Translations under genes and position numbers: made by a program | In this document: one piece after another, positions 1 through 8,775 of the stretch | Position numbering within the stretch: the first letter of the stretch is position 1 | Layout of the letters: each line of letters begins with the position of its first letter | Assembly: GCA_910577225.1 (NCBI GenBank) | Contig: CAJTMV010000015.1 | Coordinates: forward strand, 22,079 to 86,078 | Length of the DNA stretch: 64,000 nucleotides | Source: an uncultured Eubacterium sp. | GTDB lineage: Bacteria > Bacillota > Clostridia > Lachnospirales > Lachnospiraceae | Direction of reading: 5' to 3' | The notes under the pieces: model-generated | The model's database searches: none | What the model was told of the DNA's origin: nothing | The model's input: only the letters and a program-made list of their open reading frames with translations

Positions 1-1028
1 TTGCAGGCCCTGCCGTACAGGAGGTATTTGGCGAAGAACCGTTCGCGCCGGCGAATAAAAAAGAGGCGGCTCATTATGACGAAAAACAGCAGAAGCTGCT
101 TGTTTATTATGCCAATCAGGCCGGACAGATTACAAATCAGTATATAAAAGGAGAGGAGCGCAGCTTTACCATTATCGCGTATCCGCTGCCGGCGATTGGG
201 GATGATTACGAACAGATTTTTGCACAGACGGTTCGCTTAAATACGCTGGATTATATGCTTTACCGAAATATGCAGCATCGGCTGATTCAGGTGCTGGATC
301 AGGCTGAGCGGGTGCATATTACCGGACAGGGAGGCAACCGTACGGATCTTTACGTTTCGATCTGGAAACTGGAGCGGCCGGATGAACAGACGGCATTTGA
401 AAACTGTGTGGCAGATGTAAATATTCCGGTTGGCGAGGTATTTACTTCTCCGGTTTTGAAAGGAACGTCAGGGGTACTGCACGTCACAGGCGTGTACCTG
501 AACGAGTTATATTATAAAGATCTTGAGCTGACATTTACCGACGGTATGGTAACCAGCTATACATGCGCCAATTTTACAGATCCGGAAGAAAATAAACGCT
601 ATGTGCATGAAAACGTAATGATGCAGCATGAGACGCTGCCAATGGGAGAATTTGCAATCGGAACGAACACAACGGCGTATCGTATGGCGAGAGATTTTCA
701 GATTGCCGATAAGCTGCCGATTTTAATTGCAGAAAAGACAGGCCCGCATTTTGCGGTCGGAGATACCTGTTATTCCCATGCGGAAGATACGAAGGTGTAT
801 AATCCGGATGGAAAAGAAATTATGGCAAAGGATAATGAGCGGACACAGATACGAAAAGAAGACGCATCCAAAGCATATTTTAATTGTCATACCGATATTA
901 CGATACCTTATGATGAGCTGGATGCGATTACCGCAATATTGCCGGATGGGAGCACGATCGACGTCATAAGGGATGGAAGGTTTGTAGTACCCGGGACAGA
1001 ACAGCTAAATATACCTTTGGAACAATAA
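1..1028 (+). CDS. M29-family aminopeptidase, 5' end outside the window
   Basis: The reading frame is open from base 3 and ends at 1028, so only the C-terminal ~341 residues are present; the start lies upstream of the window. The visible part matches the C-terminal metal-binding half of M29 (aminopeptidase T/AmpS-type) dinuclear metallopeptidases: the stretch HITGQGGNRTDLYV, the block ETLPMGEFAIGTNT and the later block TGPHFAVGDTCYSH with its conserved His residues. These enzymes remove N-terminal residues from peptides in the cytosol. An internal ATG at 255 would give a shorter protein, but the coding sequence upstream of it is continuous and family-like, so 255 is not the start. purE follows 27 bp downstream and may be cotranscribed. 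Family assignment is firm; substrate preference is unknown. Confidence 0.85.
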   Translation, partial: AGPAVQEVFGEEPFAPANKKEAAHYDEKQQKLLVYYANQAGQITNQYIKGEERSFTIIAYPLPAIGDDYEQIFAQTVRLNTLDYMLYRNMQHRLIQVLDQAERVHITGQGGNRTDLYVSIWKLERPDEQTAFENCVADVNIPVGEVFTSPVLKGTSGVLHVTGVYLNELYYKDLELTFTDGMVTSYTCANFTDPEENKRYVHENVMMQHETLPMGEFAIGTNTTAYRMARDFQIADKLPILIAEKTGPHFAVGDTCYSHAEDTKVYNPDGKEIMAKDNERTQIRKEDASKAYFNCHTDITIPYDELDAITAILPDGSTIDVIRDGRFVVPGTEQLNIPLEQ

Positions 1029-1055
1029 ATGCAGATCAACAGGGAGGATAACAAA

Positions 1056-1565
1056 ATGGCAAAAGTAGGAATTGTAATGGGATCCGATTCGGATATGCCG
1101 GTTATGGCAAAGGCGGCAGATGTATTAAAGCAGCTTGGAATCTCATTTGAAATGCGAATTATTTCGGCGCACCGGGAGCCGGATGTATTTTTTGAATATG
1201 CAAAAACCGCAGAAGAAAAAGGATTGAAAGTAATTATTGCCGGCGCAGGTATGGCCGCGCATCTGCCGGGGATGTGCGCCGCGATCTTTCCGATGCCGGT
1301 CATCGGAATACCAATGCATACAACGTCGTTAGGAGGCAGAGATTCGCTGTATTCCATCGTACAGATGCCGGGCGGGATACCGGTAGCAACCGTAGCGATT
1401 AACGGCGGTGCAAACGCGGCGCTGCTGGCAGCCAAAATTCTGGCAGTTTCTGACGATGCGCTGCTGAAAAAGCTGAAAGATTACGCCAATGATTTAAAGG
1501 AACAGGTTCAGGCAAAAGATGAAAAGCTGCAGGAGCGCGGATATGAAAACTATGCGGCCGTTTAG
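1056..1565 (+). CDS. purE: PurE, N5-carboxyaminoimidazole ribonucleotide mutase
   Basis: A 169-aa class I PurE. It moves the carboxylate of N5-CAIR to C4, giving CAIR in de novo purine synthesis, in the cytosol. Visible motifs are the N-terminal GSDSDMPVM phosphate-binding loop, SAHREPD near residue 40, and AGMAAHLPGMCA near residue 70. Length is normal for bacterial PurE. The start is the ATG at 1056, 9 bases after an AGGGAGG Shine-Dalgarno sequence; the in-frame ATG at 1029 lacks one. No purK or other pur gene is adjacent, so this copy stands apart from a pur operon in this window. Confidence 0.95.
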   Translation: MAKVGIVMGSDSDMPVMAKAADVLKQLGISFEMRIISAHREPDVFFEYAKTAEEKGLKVIIAGAGMAAHLPGMCAAIFPMPVIGIPMHTTSLGGRDSLYSIVQMPGGIPVATVAINGGANAALLAAKILAVSDDALLKKLKDYANDLKEQVQAKDEKLQERGYENYAAV

Positions 1566-1584
1566 ATAAACAACTTCACTGACC

Positions 1585-1622
1585 GATGCAGATATAAAGC
1601 GAAAACCCTGCGTATCTGCATC
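1585..1622 (+). terminator. Hairpin after purE, possible terminator
   Basis: A perfect 10-bp inverted repeat (GATGCAGATA at 1585-1594 with TATCTGCATC at 1613-1622) begins 20 bp after the purE stop. It is followed by an A/T-rich stretch without a good T-run, so termination efficiency is uncertain. The rest of 1566-1837 shows no gene. Confidence 0.4.
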
Positions 1623-1837
1623 TGATACAAAATAAAATATTACAGATATACTGACCGGAAGAGCTGCTGAAGGAAAGAAGAAGTCTGACAGATTTATTTA
1701 CCATATGACAGGTAGATTCTTTTTGGTACAGTATTGCCGGAAAATCTTATGTGATATGGTTTTTTTGTCGTATGGAAGGTTTATGTAAGAATTCGGTGAA
1801 GTAAGAAAATAAAAACATCAGGGAGGGATGAAATACT

Positions 1838-3073
1838 ATGGGCACGACATTAAACGATACCCCCAGTGCAGACCGGACGCATATCGCTTTTTTTGGCAGA
1901 ATGAACAGCGGAAAGTCTTCTCTGATCAACGCGCTGGCGGGGCAGCAGATTTCCATTGTATCCGGTGTCGGCGGGACGACGACCGATCTGGTTAAAAAAC
2001 CGATGGAAATTCATGGCATCGGACCATGCGTCCTGATTGATACGGCTGGGTTTGACGATCCCACCACTTTGGGCGCCAGCCGGATCCGTCTGACACAGCA
2101 GGCTGCGCAGCAGGCGGATCTGGCGGTGATCGTATGCTCGCCAGAATCCGCTGCGGCAGCAGAAGATGGGACGGAGCCGCTTGCAGAAGAAAAACGCTGG
2201 TATGATCTGCTGCAGAAAAAGAATACGCCGGTAGTAGTTGTGTGCAATAAGACAGATCTTCCCGCGGCGACGAGCCGTCTGACCGATCAGATCGCCGCAG
2301 TATTTCTGACGCCGCCGATACAGACGAGCGCCGTCGCAAAAGAAGGGATTGCAGAGCTCAGACAGGCACTGACGGCAGCTGCCGCCGGTCTGCAGGATGC
2401 GCAGCGGATGATTACCGGAGATCTTGTAACGTCACAGGATCTGGTGCTGCTGGTGATGCCGCAGGATATTCAGGCGCCGAAAGGCCGTCTGATTTTACCG
2501 CAGGTACAGACGCTGCGGGAGCTGCTCGATAAAAAGTGCCTGACGATGTGTACGACAACCGATCAGTTTGAACAGGCGCTGGCAGTATTGGCCCAGCCGC
2601 CTCGTCTGATTATTACGGACTCTCAGGCGTTTCAGACGATATATGAAAGAAAGCCGCAGCAAAGCCGCCTGACGTCGTTTTCCACATTGTTTGCCGCATA
2701 CAAAGGGGATATTTCTTATTTCGTGCAGGGGGCGCGAACGATTGCGGCTTTGACGGAGCAGGATAAAGTACTGATTGCGGAATGCTGTACGCATGCGCCG
2801 CTGGAGGAAGATATCGGGCGTGTGAAGCTGCCGCGTCTGCTGCGCAAAAGGATTGGAGAAGGACTGACGATAGATCTTGTATCCGGTATGGATTTTCCAA
2901 ACGATTTGTCCGCGTATCGTCTGGTCATTCAATGCGGCGCCTGCATGTTTAACCGTAAATATGTCATGTCCAGAGTAAACGCTGCCAAAGCGCAGAAGAT
3001 ACCAATGACAAATTACGGAGTAGCGATTGCGTATTTAAACGGCATTCTGGATAAAGTGGAACTGACACGGTAG
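1838..3073 (+). CDS. hydF: HydF, [FeFe]-hydrogenase H-cluster maturation GTPase
   Basis: HydF (411 aa) is the scaffold GTPase on which the [2Fe] subcluster of [FeFe]-hydrogenase is assembled before transfer to the apo-enzyme. The N-terminal third is a TrmE/Era-like GTPase: P-loop GRMNSGKSS near residue 12, the G2 threonines GGTTTD, G3 DTAGF and G4 NKTD near residue 132. The C-terminal third carries the iron-sulfur ligands: CCTH followed by the HydF-typical EEDIGRVKLPR stretch, then CGAC near residue 371. ATG at 1838 follows a GGGAGGG site. The TM1266-like gene and hydG follow directly, so the three form a maturation operon. The hydrogenase itself is not in this window. Confidence 0.95.
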   Translation: MGTTLNDTPSADRTHIAFFGRMNSGKSSLINALAGQQISIVSGVGGTTTDLVKKPMEIHGIGPCVLIDTAGFDDPTTLGASRIRLTQQAAQQADLAVIVCSPESAAAAEDGTEPLAEEKRWYDLLQKKNTPVVVVCNKTDLPAATSRLTDQIAAVFLTPPIQTSAVAKEGIAELRQALTAAAAGLQDAQRMITGDLVTSQDLVLLVMPQDIQAPKGRLILPQVQTLRELLDKKCLTMCTTTDQFEQALAVLAQPPRLIITDSQAFQTIYERKPQQSRLTSFSTLFAAYKGDISYFVQGARTIAALTEQDKVLIAECCTHAPLEEDIGRVKLPRLLRKRIGEGLTIDLVSGMDFPNDLSAYRLVIQCGACMFNRKYVMSRVNAAKAQKIPMTNYGVAIAYLNGILDKVELTR

Positions 3074-3096
3074 CTGGGGACAAAAGGAGACCGAAC

Positions 3097-3360
3097 ATGG
3101 GAACAGAAGAAACAAAGCTGGCAGTCGTTGCGATTGTCGTGGAGCGGGAAGAAAGCGTTTGTGAATTAAACGAACTGCTTCATGGATGCAGCAATTATAT
3201 TATCGGCAGGATGGGTATTCCGCACAGAGAACGCGGGGTATCGTTAATCAGCGTGGCAATGGACGCTCCGGCAGACGTTATCAGCGCGCTGTCCGGAAAA
3301 CTGGGCAGAATCCGCGGAGTATCTGCCAAGGTCGCATATTCCAGACTGCCGAATGGTTAA
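3097..3360 (+). CDS. TM1266-type iron-only hydrogenase system regulator
   Basis: A small 87-aa protein of the TM1266 family, which has an ACT-like/NikR C-terminal-like fold and is found almost only beside [FeFe]-hydrogenase maturation genes. The sequence shows the alternating strand-helix pattern (VVAIVVEREESVCELNELL, then the IIGRMGIPHRERGVSLISV block). It lacks any DNA-binding domain of its own, so regulator is the family name and not a demonstrated role. It lies 23 bp after hydF and 35 bp before hydG, which supports a common transcript. Confidence 0.85.
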   Translation: MGTEETKLAVVAIVVEREESVCELNELLHGCSNYIIGRMGIPHRERGVSLISVAMDAPADVISALSGKLGRIRGVSAKVAYSRLPNG

Positions 3361-3395
3361 CGGGTGAATAAAAACAGAAAGAAAGGACCAAACAT

Positions 3396-4814
3396 ATGTA
3401 TAACATGATGTCTTCAAAAGCAGAAGAATTTATTAGTGACGAGGAAATTCAGGATTGCCTGGAGTACGCGCAGAAAAATAAAAATAACGCGGCTCTGATC
3501 GATGAAATATTAGAAAAAGCAAAAAAAATGAAAGGGCTGTCTCATAAGGAAGCGATTGTCCTGCTGGACTGTGAGCTGGAAGATAAAAACAAAGAAATCT
3601 GCAAACTGGCGGAAGAGATCAAACAGGAGTTTTACGGCAACCGGATTGTAATGTTTGCGCCGTTGTATTTATCCAATTATTGCATTAACGGGTGTGAATA
3701 CTGTCCGTATCATGCGAAAAACAAGCATATTGCAAGAAAGAAGCTCACGCAGGAAGAAGTACGGCGCGAAGTGATCGCACTGCAGGATATGGGACACAAA
3801 AGGCTTGCGCTGGAGGCCGGAGAGGATCCGGTCAATAATCCGCTGGAATACATCCTGGACTGCATTCATACCATTTACAGCATCAAACATAAAAACGGAG
3901 CGATCCGGCGGGTAAATGTAAATATTGCGGCTACGACTGTGGAAAACTACAGAAAACTAAAAGAAGCCGGTATCGGTACTTACATACTGTTTCAGGAAAC
4001 CTATCACAAAAAACAGTATGAAAAACTGCATCCGACCGGGCCAAAGAGCGATTATGCATATCATACAGAAGCGATGGACCGCGCGATGGACGGCGGGATC
4101 GATGATGTCGGACTGGGCGTGCTGTTCGGCCTGAATAATTACCGGTATGACTTTACAGGCATTCTGATGCATGCAGAACATCTGGAGGCCTGCAAAGGCG
4201 TCGGGCCGCATACGATCAGCGTACCGCGTGTCCGTCGGGCCGACGATATCGATCCGGATGTATTTGATAATGGCATCTCCGATGAGATGTTTGAAAAAAT
4301 CGTAGCATGCATCCGCATTGCAGTGCCGTATACAGGAATGATCGTATCTACGAGAGAATCTGCGCAGACACGTAAAAAGGTACTTCATCTTGGTATTTCG
4401 CAGATCAGCGGCGGTTCCAGAACGAGTGTCGGCGGTTATTATGAGGAAGAGGCAGAAGAGGATAACTCGGCACAGTTCGATGTCAGCGACCGCCGGACGC
4501 TTGGAGAGGTCGTACGCTGGCTGATGGAGCTTGGATACGTACCGAGCTTTTGCACAGCCTGTTACCGTGCCGGACGTACCGGAGACCGTTTTATGGAGCT
4601 GTTAAAGAGCAGACAGATTGTAAACTGCTGTCATCCGAATGCATTAATGACGCTGAAAGAATTTCTCGAAGACTATGCAGATCCGCAGACGAAGCAGATC
4701 GGGGAAAAGCTGATTGCAGAAGAATTAAAGAAGATTCCAAATGATACGGTCCGCAAAAAGGCGGAGGAGTATATTCAGAACATTCAAAATGGAGAACGGG
4801 ATTTTCGCTTTTAA
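3396..4814 (+). CDS. hydG: HydG, radical SAM tyrosine lyase of H-cluster maturation
   Basis: HydG (472 aa, normal length) cleaves tyrosine with radical SAM chemistry to give the CO and CN ligands of the H-cluster. The radical SAM cluster is C96-x3-C100-x2-C103 (CINGCEYC). The C-terminal auxiliary cluster motif CTAC followed by 22 residues and a further Cys (within QIVNCCHPNA) is intact, which separates HydG from the related ThiH. The start at 3396 follows AAAGGA; ATGs at 3405 and 3408 are alternatives that hardly change the protein. hydF and the TM1266-like gene lie upstream. A strong hairpin at 4871-4914 ends the unit. Confidence 0.96.
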   Translation: MYNMMSSKAEEFISDEEIQDCLEYAQKNKNNAALIDEILEKAKKMKGLSHKEAIVLLDCELEDKNKEICKLAEEIKQEFYGNRIVMFAPLYLSNYCINGCEYCPYHAKNKHIARKKLTQEEVRREVIALQDMGHKRLALEAGEDPVNNPLEYILDCIHTIYSIKHKNGAIRRVNVNIAATTVENYRKLKEAGIGTYILFQETYHKKQYEKLHPTGPKSDYAYHTEAMDRAMDGGIDDVGLGVLFGLNNYRYDFTGILMHAEHLEACKGVGPHTISVPRVRRADDIDPDVFDNGISDEMFEKIVACIRIAVPYTGMIVSTRESAQTRKKVLHLGISQISGGSRTSVGGYYEEEAEEDNSAQFDVSDRRTLGEVVRWLMELGYVPSFCTACYRAGRTGDRFMELLKSRQIVNCCHPNALMTLKEFLEDYADPQTKQIGEKLIAEELKKIPNDTVRKKAEEYIQNIQNGERDFRF

Positions 4815-4870
4815 CGGCAGCTTCTTCTAAGAATAAGAACGGTTCAAAATATTATAAGTAAATGTTACCT

Positions 4871-4914
4871 AAAATCCAGCACTTCGCGCAGGCGATGATC
4901 AGGTGCTGGATTTT
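4871..4914 (+). terminator. Rho-independent terminator after hydG
   Basis: A perfect 12-bp stem (AAAATCCAGCAC at 4871-4882 with GTGCTGGATTTT at 4903-4914) with a 20-base loop ends in a T-run. It lies 57 bp after the hydG stop, and the A-run/T-run symmetry would allow it to work in both directions. Confidence 0.75.
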
Positions 4915-4962
4915 AATATTGTACACACGGCAGGTTCCACAGTTACTGTTCGCACAGTTCTT

Positions 4963-4990
4963 TTGACAGAAATTTCAAAACAGGTAGAAA
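4963..4990 (+). promoter_or_regulatory. Candidate sigma-A promoter for lspA-MATE
   Basis: A consensus -35 (TTGACA, 4963-4968) stands 16 bp before TAGAAA (4985-4990), a 4/6 match to -10. A perfect TATAAT also lies at 5009-5014 but without a -35 at the right distance. One of the two should start transcription of the gene at 5071. Confidence 0.4.
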
Positions 4991-5070
4991 TAACCGGGGG
5001 ATCTGATGTATAATTATAATAAATCTTATCTGACGGAAACCAGGCGTGCAGATAGGAAAGGAGATTGCTG

Positions 5071-5535
5071 ATGTTTTTTCTAATTGTGATTGGAATGATC
5101 TTTTTTACGGAATACTATATAAAAGGACATATGGATCGTGTTCGTACGCTGCAGGAACAGCGGCCGCTTGCCAAAGGAAGGATCATACTGAAAAAATATT
5201 ATAATTACGGAACTGCGGGCAGTTTGTTTCGTGCGTATCCGAAAGCGGTCCGGTTTGTTCATGCGTCAGCGCTGACGTTTGTCAGCGGCGTATTATGTTA
5301 TGTACTGCCGCAGAGGAAAGCGGTATCTGTAAAGACCGGACTGTCATTTCTGGCTGGCGGAGGGCTGAGTAATCTGTATGACCGGATGCAAAAAGGATAT
5401 GTTGTGGATTATGTCAGTTTTGGATTTGGTCCGAAACGATTTCAAAAGCTGGTATTTAATCTGGCAGATTTTTTTGTGTTTGCAGGCATCTTTTTGTGCC
5501 TGTTCTCGTATTTTAAGAAAGAAGGTCATGCATAA
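5071..5535 (+). CDS. lspA: Signal peptidase II (lipoprotein signal peptidase) family
   Basis: A 154-aa membrane protein of the aspartic LspA family, which removes the signal peptide of prolipoproteins at the membrane after diacylglyceryl transfer. The two catalytic aspartates sit in the hallmark motifs: SNLYDR (about residue 106) and FNLADFF (about residue 136), with VVDYVSF between them. Four hydrophobic segments are visible. The ATG at 5071 is preferred over a TTG at 5065 because it lies 8 bases from the AAAGGAG site. The stop overlaps the start of the MATE gene by one base, so the two are translationally coupled. The N-terminal half is divergent from model LspA proteins, and a second, canonical copy elsewhere in the genome is possible. 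Confidence 0.8.
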   Translation: MFFLIVIGMIFFTEYYIKGHMDRVRTLQEQRPLAKGRIILKKYYNYGTAGSLFRAYPKAVRFVHASALTFVSGVLCYVLPQRKAVSVKTGLSFLAGGGLSNLYDRMQKGYVVDYVSFGFGPKRFQKLVFNLADFFVFAGIFLCLFSYFKKEGHA

Positions 5536-6929
5536 TGATGGAAGTACAAAAGACAGAACAAAGTGAAAATCCGCTGGGTACGCAGCCAGTCAGCAGACTG
5601 TTGGCAGAGTTTGCGATTCCAAGCATTATCGCGATGCTGGTCAGCGCTTTGTATAATATTGTGGATCAGTTTTTTATTGGACATTACGTGGGGATGCTTG
5701 GAAACGCGGCGACAAACGTAGCGTTTCCGCTGACGATGAGCTGTACGGCGATCTCCCTGATGTGCGGGATCGGCGGAGCGGCAAATTTTAATCTGAATAT
5801 GGGACGTGGAAATCAGGAAAAAGCGGCCAGATACGCGGGGAACGCGGTTTTAATGACGCTTGCCATCGGCGTGCTGCTTAGCGTTTTCACGAAAATATTT
5901 TTACAGCCGATGATGGTTGCTTTTGGGGCGACTGACCAGACGCTTGCATATTCGCTGACGTATACGGGGATTACTTCTTTGGGATTTCCGTTTCTGATTT
6001 TTACGACCGGAGGATCCAATCTGGTCAGAGCAGACGGCAGTCCGCGCTTTTCGATGCTTTGCACGCTGATTGGGGCGATCGTGAATACAGCGTTGGACGC
6101 ATTGTTTATGATACAGTTTCAGCTCGGCATTCAGGGCGCCGCGTGGGCGACTGTAATTGGACAGGTTGTTTCGGCTGCGCTTGTTGCGGTATATCTGACA
6201 AGATTTAAAACGGTTGCGCTAAAGCGGGAGTGTTTTCGGCCAAAGGCAGCCTGCTGGGGCAATATTGCCAGACTGGGAATGTCGCCCTGTATCAATCAGC
6301 TGGCGATGATGGCTGTGCAGATCGTGCTGAATAATGTGCTGACTTTTTATGGCGGACAGTCGCAATACGGCGGAGATATTCCGCTTGCCTGTGCAGGAAT
6401 TATTTCCAAAGTCGGAATGATGTTCTTTTCGATTGTAATCGGGATCTCACAGGGCATGCAGCCGATTGTCAGCTTTAATTACGGGGCGAAGCAGTATACG
6501 CGCGTTTTGGAGGCCGTATGGAAATCGATCGCCTGTGCGACAGTGATTTCGATTGCTGCATTTTTCTGTTTTCAGATGTTTCCGAGACAAATCATTGGAT
6601 TATTCGGGCAGGAAAGTGAAGCGTATTTTCAGTTTGCGGAACGGTATTTTAGAATTTATATGTTTTTTACCTTTGCCAATCAGTTTCAGCCGATTGTGGC
6701 AAATATGTATACGTCGATTGGCAAGGCGGCTGCAGGGGCGTTTATGTCTCTGACCAGACAGATTTTATTTTTAATGCCGCTGCTCATTTTTTTACCGAAA
6801 TTTTTCGGTCTGGAAGGTGCGATGTATGCGGCTCCGATTGCTGATTTTGTAGCGTTTTTTGTTGCGGGGACAATGCTGATGCGGGAAACACGTCTGTTAA
6901 AGAACGCTGTGAACAAAGAAGCTGTCTGA
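5535..6929 (+). CDS. MATE-family multidrug/metabolite exporter
   Basis: A 464-aa polytopic membrane protein with the MATE signature: an N-terminal FAIPSIIAMLVSALYNIVDQ helix followed by FIGHYVGMLGNAA, and the mirrored second half starting near residue 240 (IARLGMSPCINQLAMM). About twelve transmembrane helices are apparent. MATE proteins export cationic compounds using Na+ or H+ gradients. The start codon overlaps the lspA stop (TAATG arrangement), and an alternative ATG follows directly at 5538. The substrate cannot be read from the sequence. It converges with the ABC transporter gene at 6985. Confidence 0.92.
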   Translation: MMEVQKTEQSENPLGTQPVSRLLAEFAIPSIIAMLVSALYNIVDQFFIGHYVGMLGNAATNVAFPLTMSCTAISLMCGIGGAANFNLNMGRGNQEKAARYAGNAVLMTLAIGVLLSVFTKIFLQPMMVAFGATDQTLAYSLTYTGITSLGFPFLIFTTGGSNLVRADGSPRFSMLCTLIGAIVNTALDALFMIQFQLGIQGAAWATVIGQVVSAALVAVYLTRFKTVALKRECFRPKAACWGNIARLGMSPCINQLAMMAVQIVLNNVLTFYGGQSQYGGDIPLACAGIISKVGMMFFSIVIGISQGMQPIVSFNYGAKQYTRVLEAVWKSIACATVISIAAFFCFQMFPRQIIGLFGQESEAYFQFAERYFRIYMFFTFANQFQPIVANMYTSIGKAAAGAFMSLTRQILFLMPLLIFLPKFFGLEGAMYAAPIADFVAFFVAGTMLMRETRLLKNAVNKEAV

Positions 6930-6984
6930 CGGCAGACATGTCGCCCGGCTTGTTTTGACAGGTCTGTAGGAGGAAAAGCTGACA

Positions 6985-8760
6985 TTACTTTGTCCTCTCA
7001 CAGACCTCTTCTTTTGATAACAGAACGCATTGTTTTTCCCGAATCGTATATACCCGTTTGCAAATATGAAGCACAGAAGGCCTGTGCGTCGTTACGATAC
7101 ATGTGCGCGGATAACGATCCTGCATAATATTGTGCAGGACGCTGCGTTCCGTTGCTTCGTCCAGTGCAGAGGTCGCTTCGTCCAGCAGAAGGATCGGCGA
7201 CTGACGCAGCAGTGCACGCGCGATCGACAGGCGCTGCGACTGTCCCTCGGAAAAGCCGCCGCCGCGTTCTTTGATCATACTGTGGATGCCATTCGGCAGT
7301 TTTTGCACAAAATCCCAGGCACAGGCGAGTTTCAGCGCCGTGATAATCTGCGCGTCTGAAGCGTCCGGCTTTACGTTTCGCATATTTTGCGCGATTGTAC
7401 CGGAGAACATCGTATTACCCTGCGGGACGTAAGAAAACAGTCTGCGTGCGGATGGTGTCAGGGCGATGGCGGCGTCAGGATCGTTCCCGTACAGCATAAT
7501 CTCGCCAGCCTGCGGCTGAATCAGAGACAGGAGCAGGCGGATCATCGTCGTCTTGCCTTCGCCGGAAGGACCGACCAGAGCGATCGTTTCGTGCGGATGC
7601 GCTTCCAGAGAGGCAGCGGTAAACACCTGTGTACCGGTTTTGTACGTATAGGCGATCTTATGGACGGATAAATGGATGCCGTCTTTGCCATGCTGTTCAT
7701 AAAAAGTCTGTACCGTCTGATCGTGACTGTAATCTTCACAAGGCATTTCAATAATATCCATCAGTCGTCCGGCAGAAGTTGTCAGACTAATGATCATCGG
7801 CACGAGAGAAGTCAGATTATGCAGCGATCCGGTCAGAGTTCCTGACAGTGTTAAAAACATGGTCATCGTTCCATAAGAAATGGCGCCGCTCCAGACACGA
7901 TAAATCCCCCAGCCATAGGACAGGTAGGACACGAGCAGAGCGACTGTGGATAACAGTACGGATGTGCCTATGGACATTTTCTGAAAGTCCAGACGCATCG
8001 TAATATATTCTTTCTGCAGCTCTTTTAACCGTTCGACATATAACCGGATCAGATCGAACGCTTTGATGGTCTGGATATTGGAAAATGTTTCCTGGTTGAA
8101 TCCGGACATTTTGGCGCCCATCGCGGCGCTGCGTTCATTGTTGTTTACCATGCGTCCAAGCAGCGTTTTGGAAAGAATCAGACTTACCGGCATACCTAAA
8201 AAAGCGAATATGGCAAAGGTTGCGTCATAATACATGACCATCGCAAAAGCACTGATAAATCGGAAAAGATAGATGATCGCATTAGGCAGAAAATTCAGCA
8301 CGCCTCCGGAAATGTTCGAAGCGTCCGAATTCCAGCGGGTCAGCAGATCTCCGGTATGATAGCTGGTCAGAGATTCCCAGTCTGTTACGAGAATTTTTGC
8401 AAAAATATCCGCCTTGATTTCGGCGTCTGTTTTCATACTCAGATAGCCGGAGGCATAGTCAGATAACTGGCTGATCAGAGTCGTACCGATATTCAGTCCG
8501 ATCATCATGCAAAAGGTCTGTATGATTGCGCCCGATTCGTGACCGGTTATCATATCTACGAGATCTCTGGAAACCATGCTGGATAACAGTCCGACCACGC
8601 TGCCGAACATACCAAGCAGCGTGTAAAAGAGCATAATCAGCCGGTAGCGCCTGACATAGCGATAGATCCAGAGCGTCTGGCGCTTCATTTCGCGCAGGCG
8701 GCCGGCTTTGACACGGCCGATCAAAAAAACGATTTTATCTTTTAACTGAGCGTTCATCAT
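6985..8760 (-). CDS. ABC exporter, fused permease and ATPase
   Basis: A 591-aa half-transporter of the MsbA/LanT-like exporter type without a peptidase domain. Six membrane helices occupy about residues 35-320. The ATPase domain has Walker A GPSGEGKTT near residue 405, a Q-loop (YVPQGN), the signature FSEGQSQRLS and Walker B ILLLDEAT. It is the last gene of a minus-strand run that starts with the HprK-like kinase and the 144-aa peptide-like gene; only 15 bp separate it from the latter, and no clear Shine-Dalgarno site precedes its ATG, which suggests translational coupling. By position, the 144-aa product or a peptide derived from it is the best substrate candidate; this is inference. Confidence 0.85.
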   Translation of the reverse strand: MMNAQLKDKIVFLIGRVKAGRLREMKRQTLWIYRYVRRYRLIMLFYTLLGMFGSVVGLLSSMVSRDLVDMITGHESGAIIQTFCMMIGLNIGTTLISQLSDYASGYLSMKTDAEIKADIFAKILVTDWESLTSYHTGDLLTRWNSDASNISGGVLNFLPNAIIYLFRFISAFAMVMYYDATFAIFAFLGMPVSLILSKTLLGRMVNNNERSAAMGAKMSGFNQETFSNIQTIKAFDLIRLYVERLKELQKEYITMRLDFQKMSIGTSVLLSTVALLVSYLSYGWGIYRVWSGAISYGTMTMFLTLSGTLTGSLHNLTSLVPMIISLTTSAGRLMDIIEMPCEDYSHDQTVQTFYEQHGKDGIHLSVHKIAYTYKTGTQVFTAASLEAHPHETIALVGPSGEGKTTMIRLLLSLIQPQAGEIMLYGNDPDAAIALTPSARRLFSYVPQGNTMFSGTIAQNMRNVKPDASDAQIITALKLACAWDFVQKLPNGIHSMIKERGGGFSEGQSQRLSIARALLRQSPILLLDEATSALDEATERSVLHNIMQDRYPRTCIVTTHRPSVLHICKRVYTIREKQCVLLSKEEVCERTK

Positions 8761-8775
8761 AACAAACGATCGTTA

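Noticed and set aside
908..1435. 175-codon minus-strand frame opposite purE
   Set aside because: It is a shadow of purE and the aminopeptidase end, with composition typical of antisense frames.
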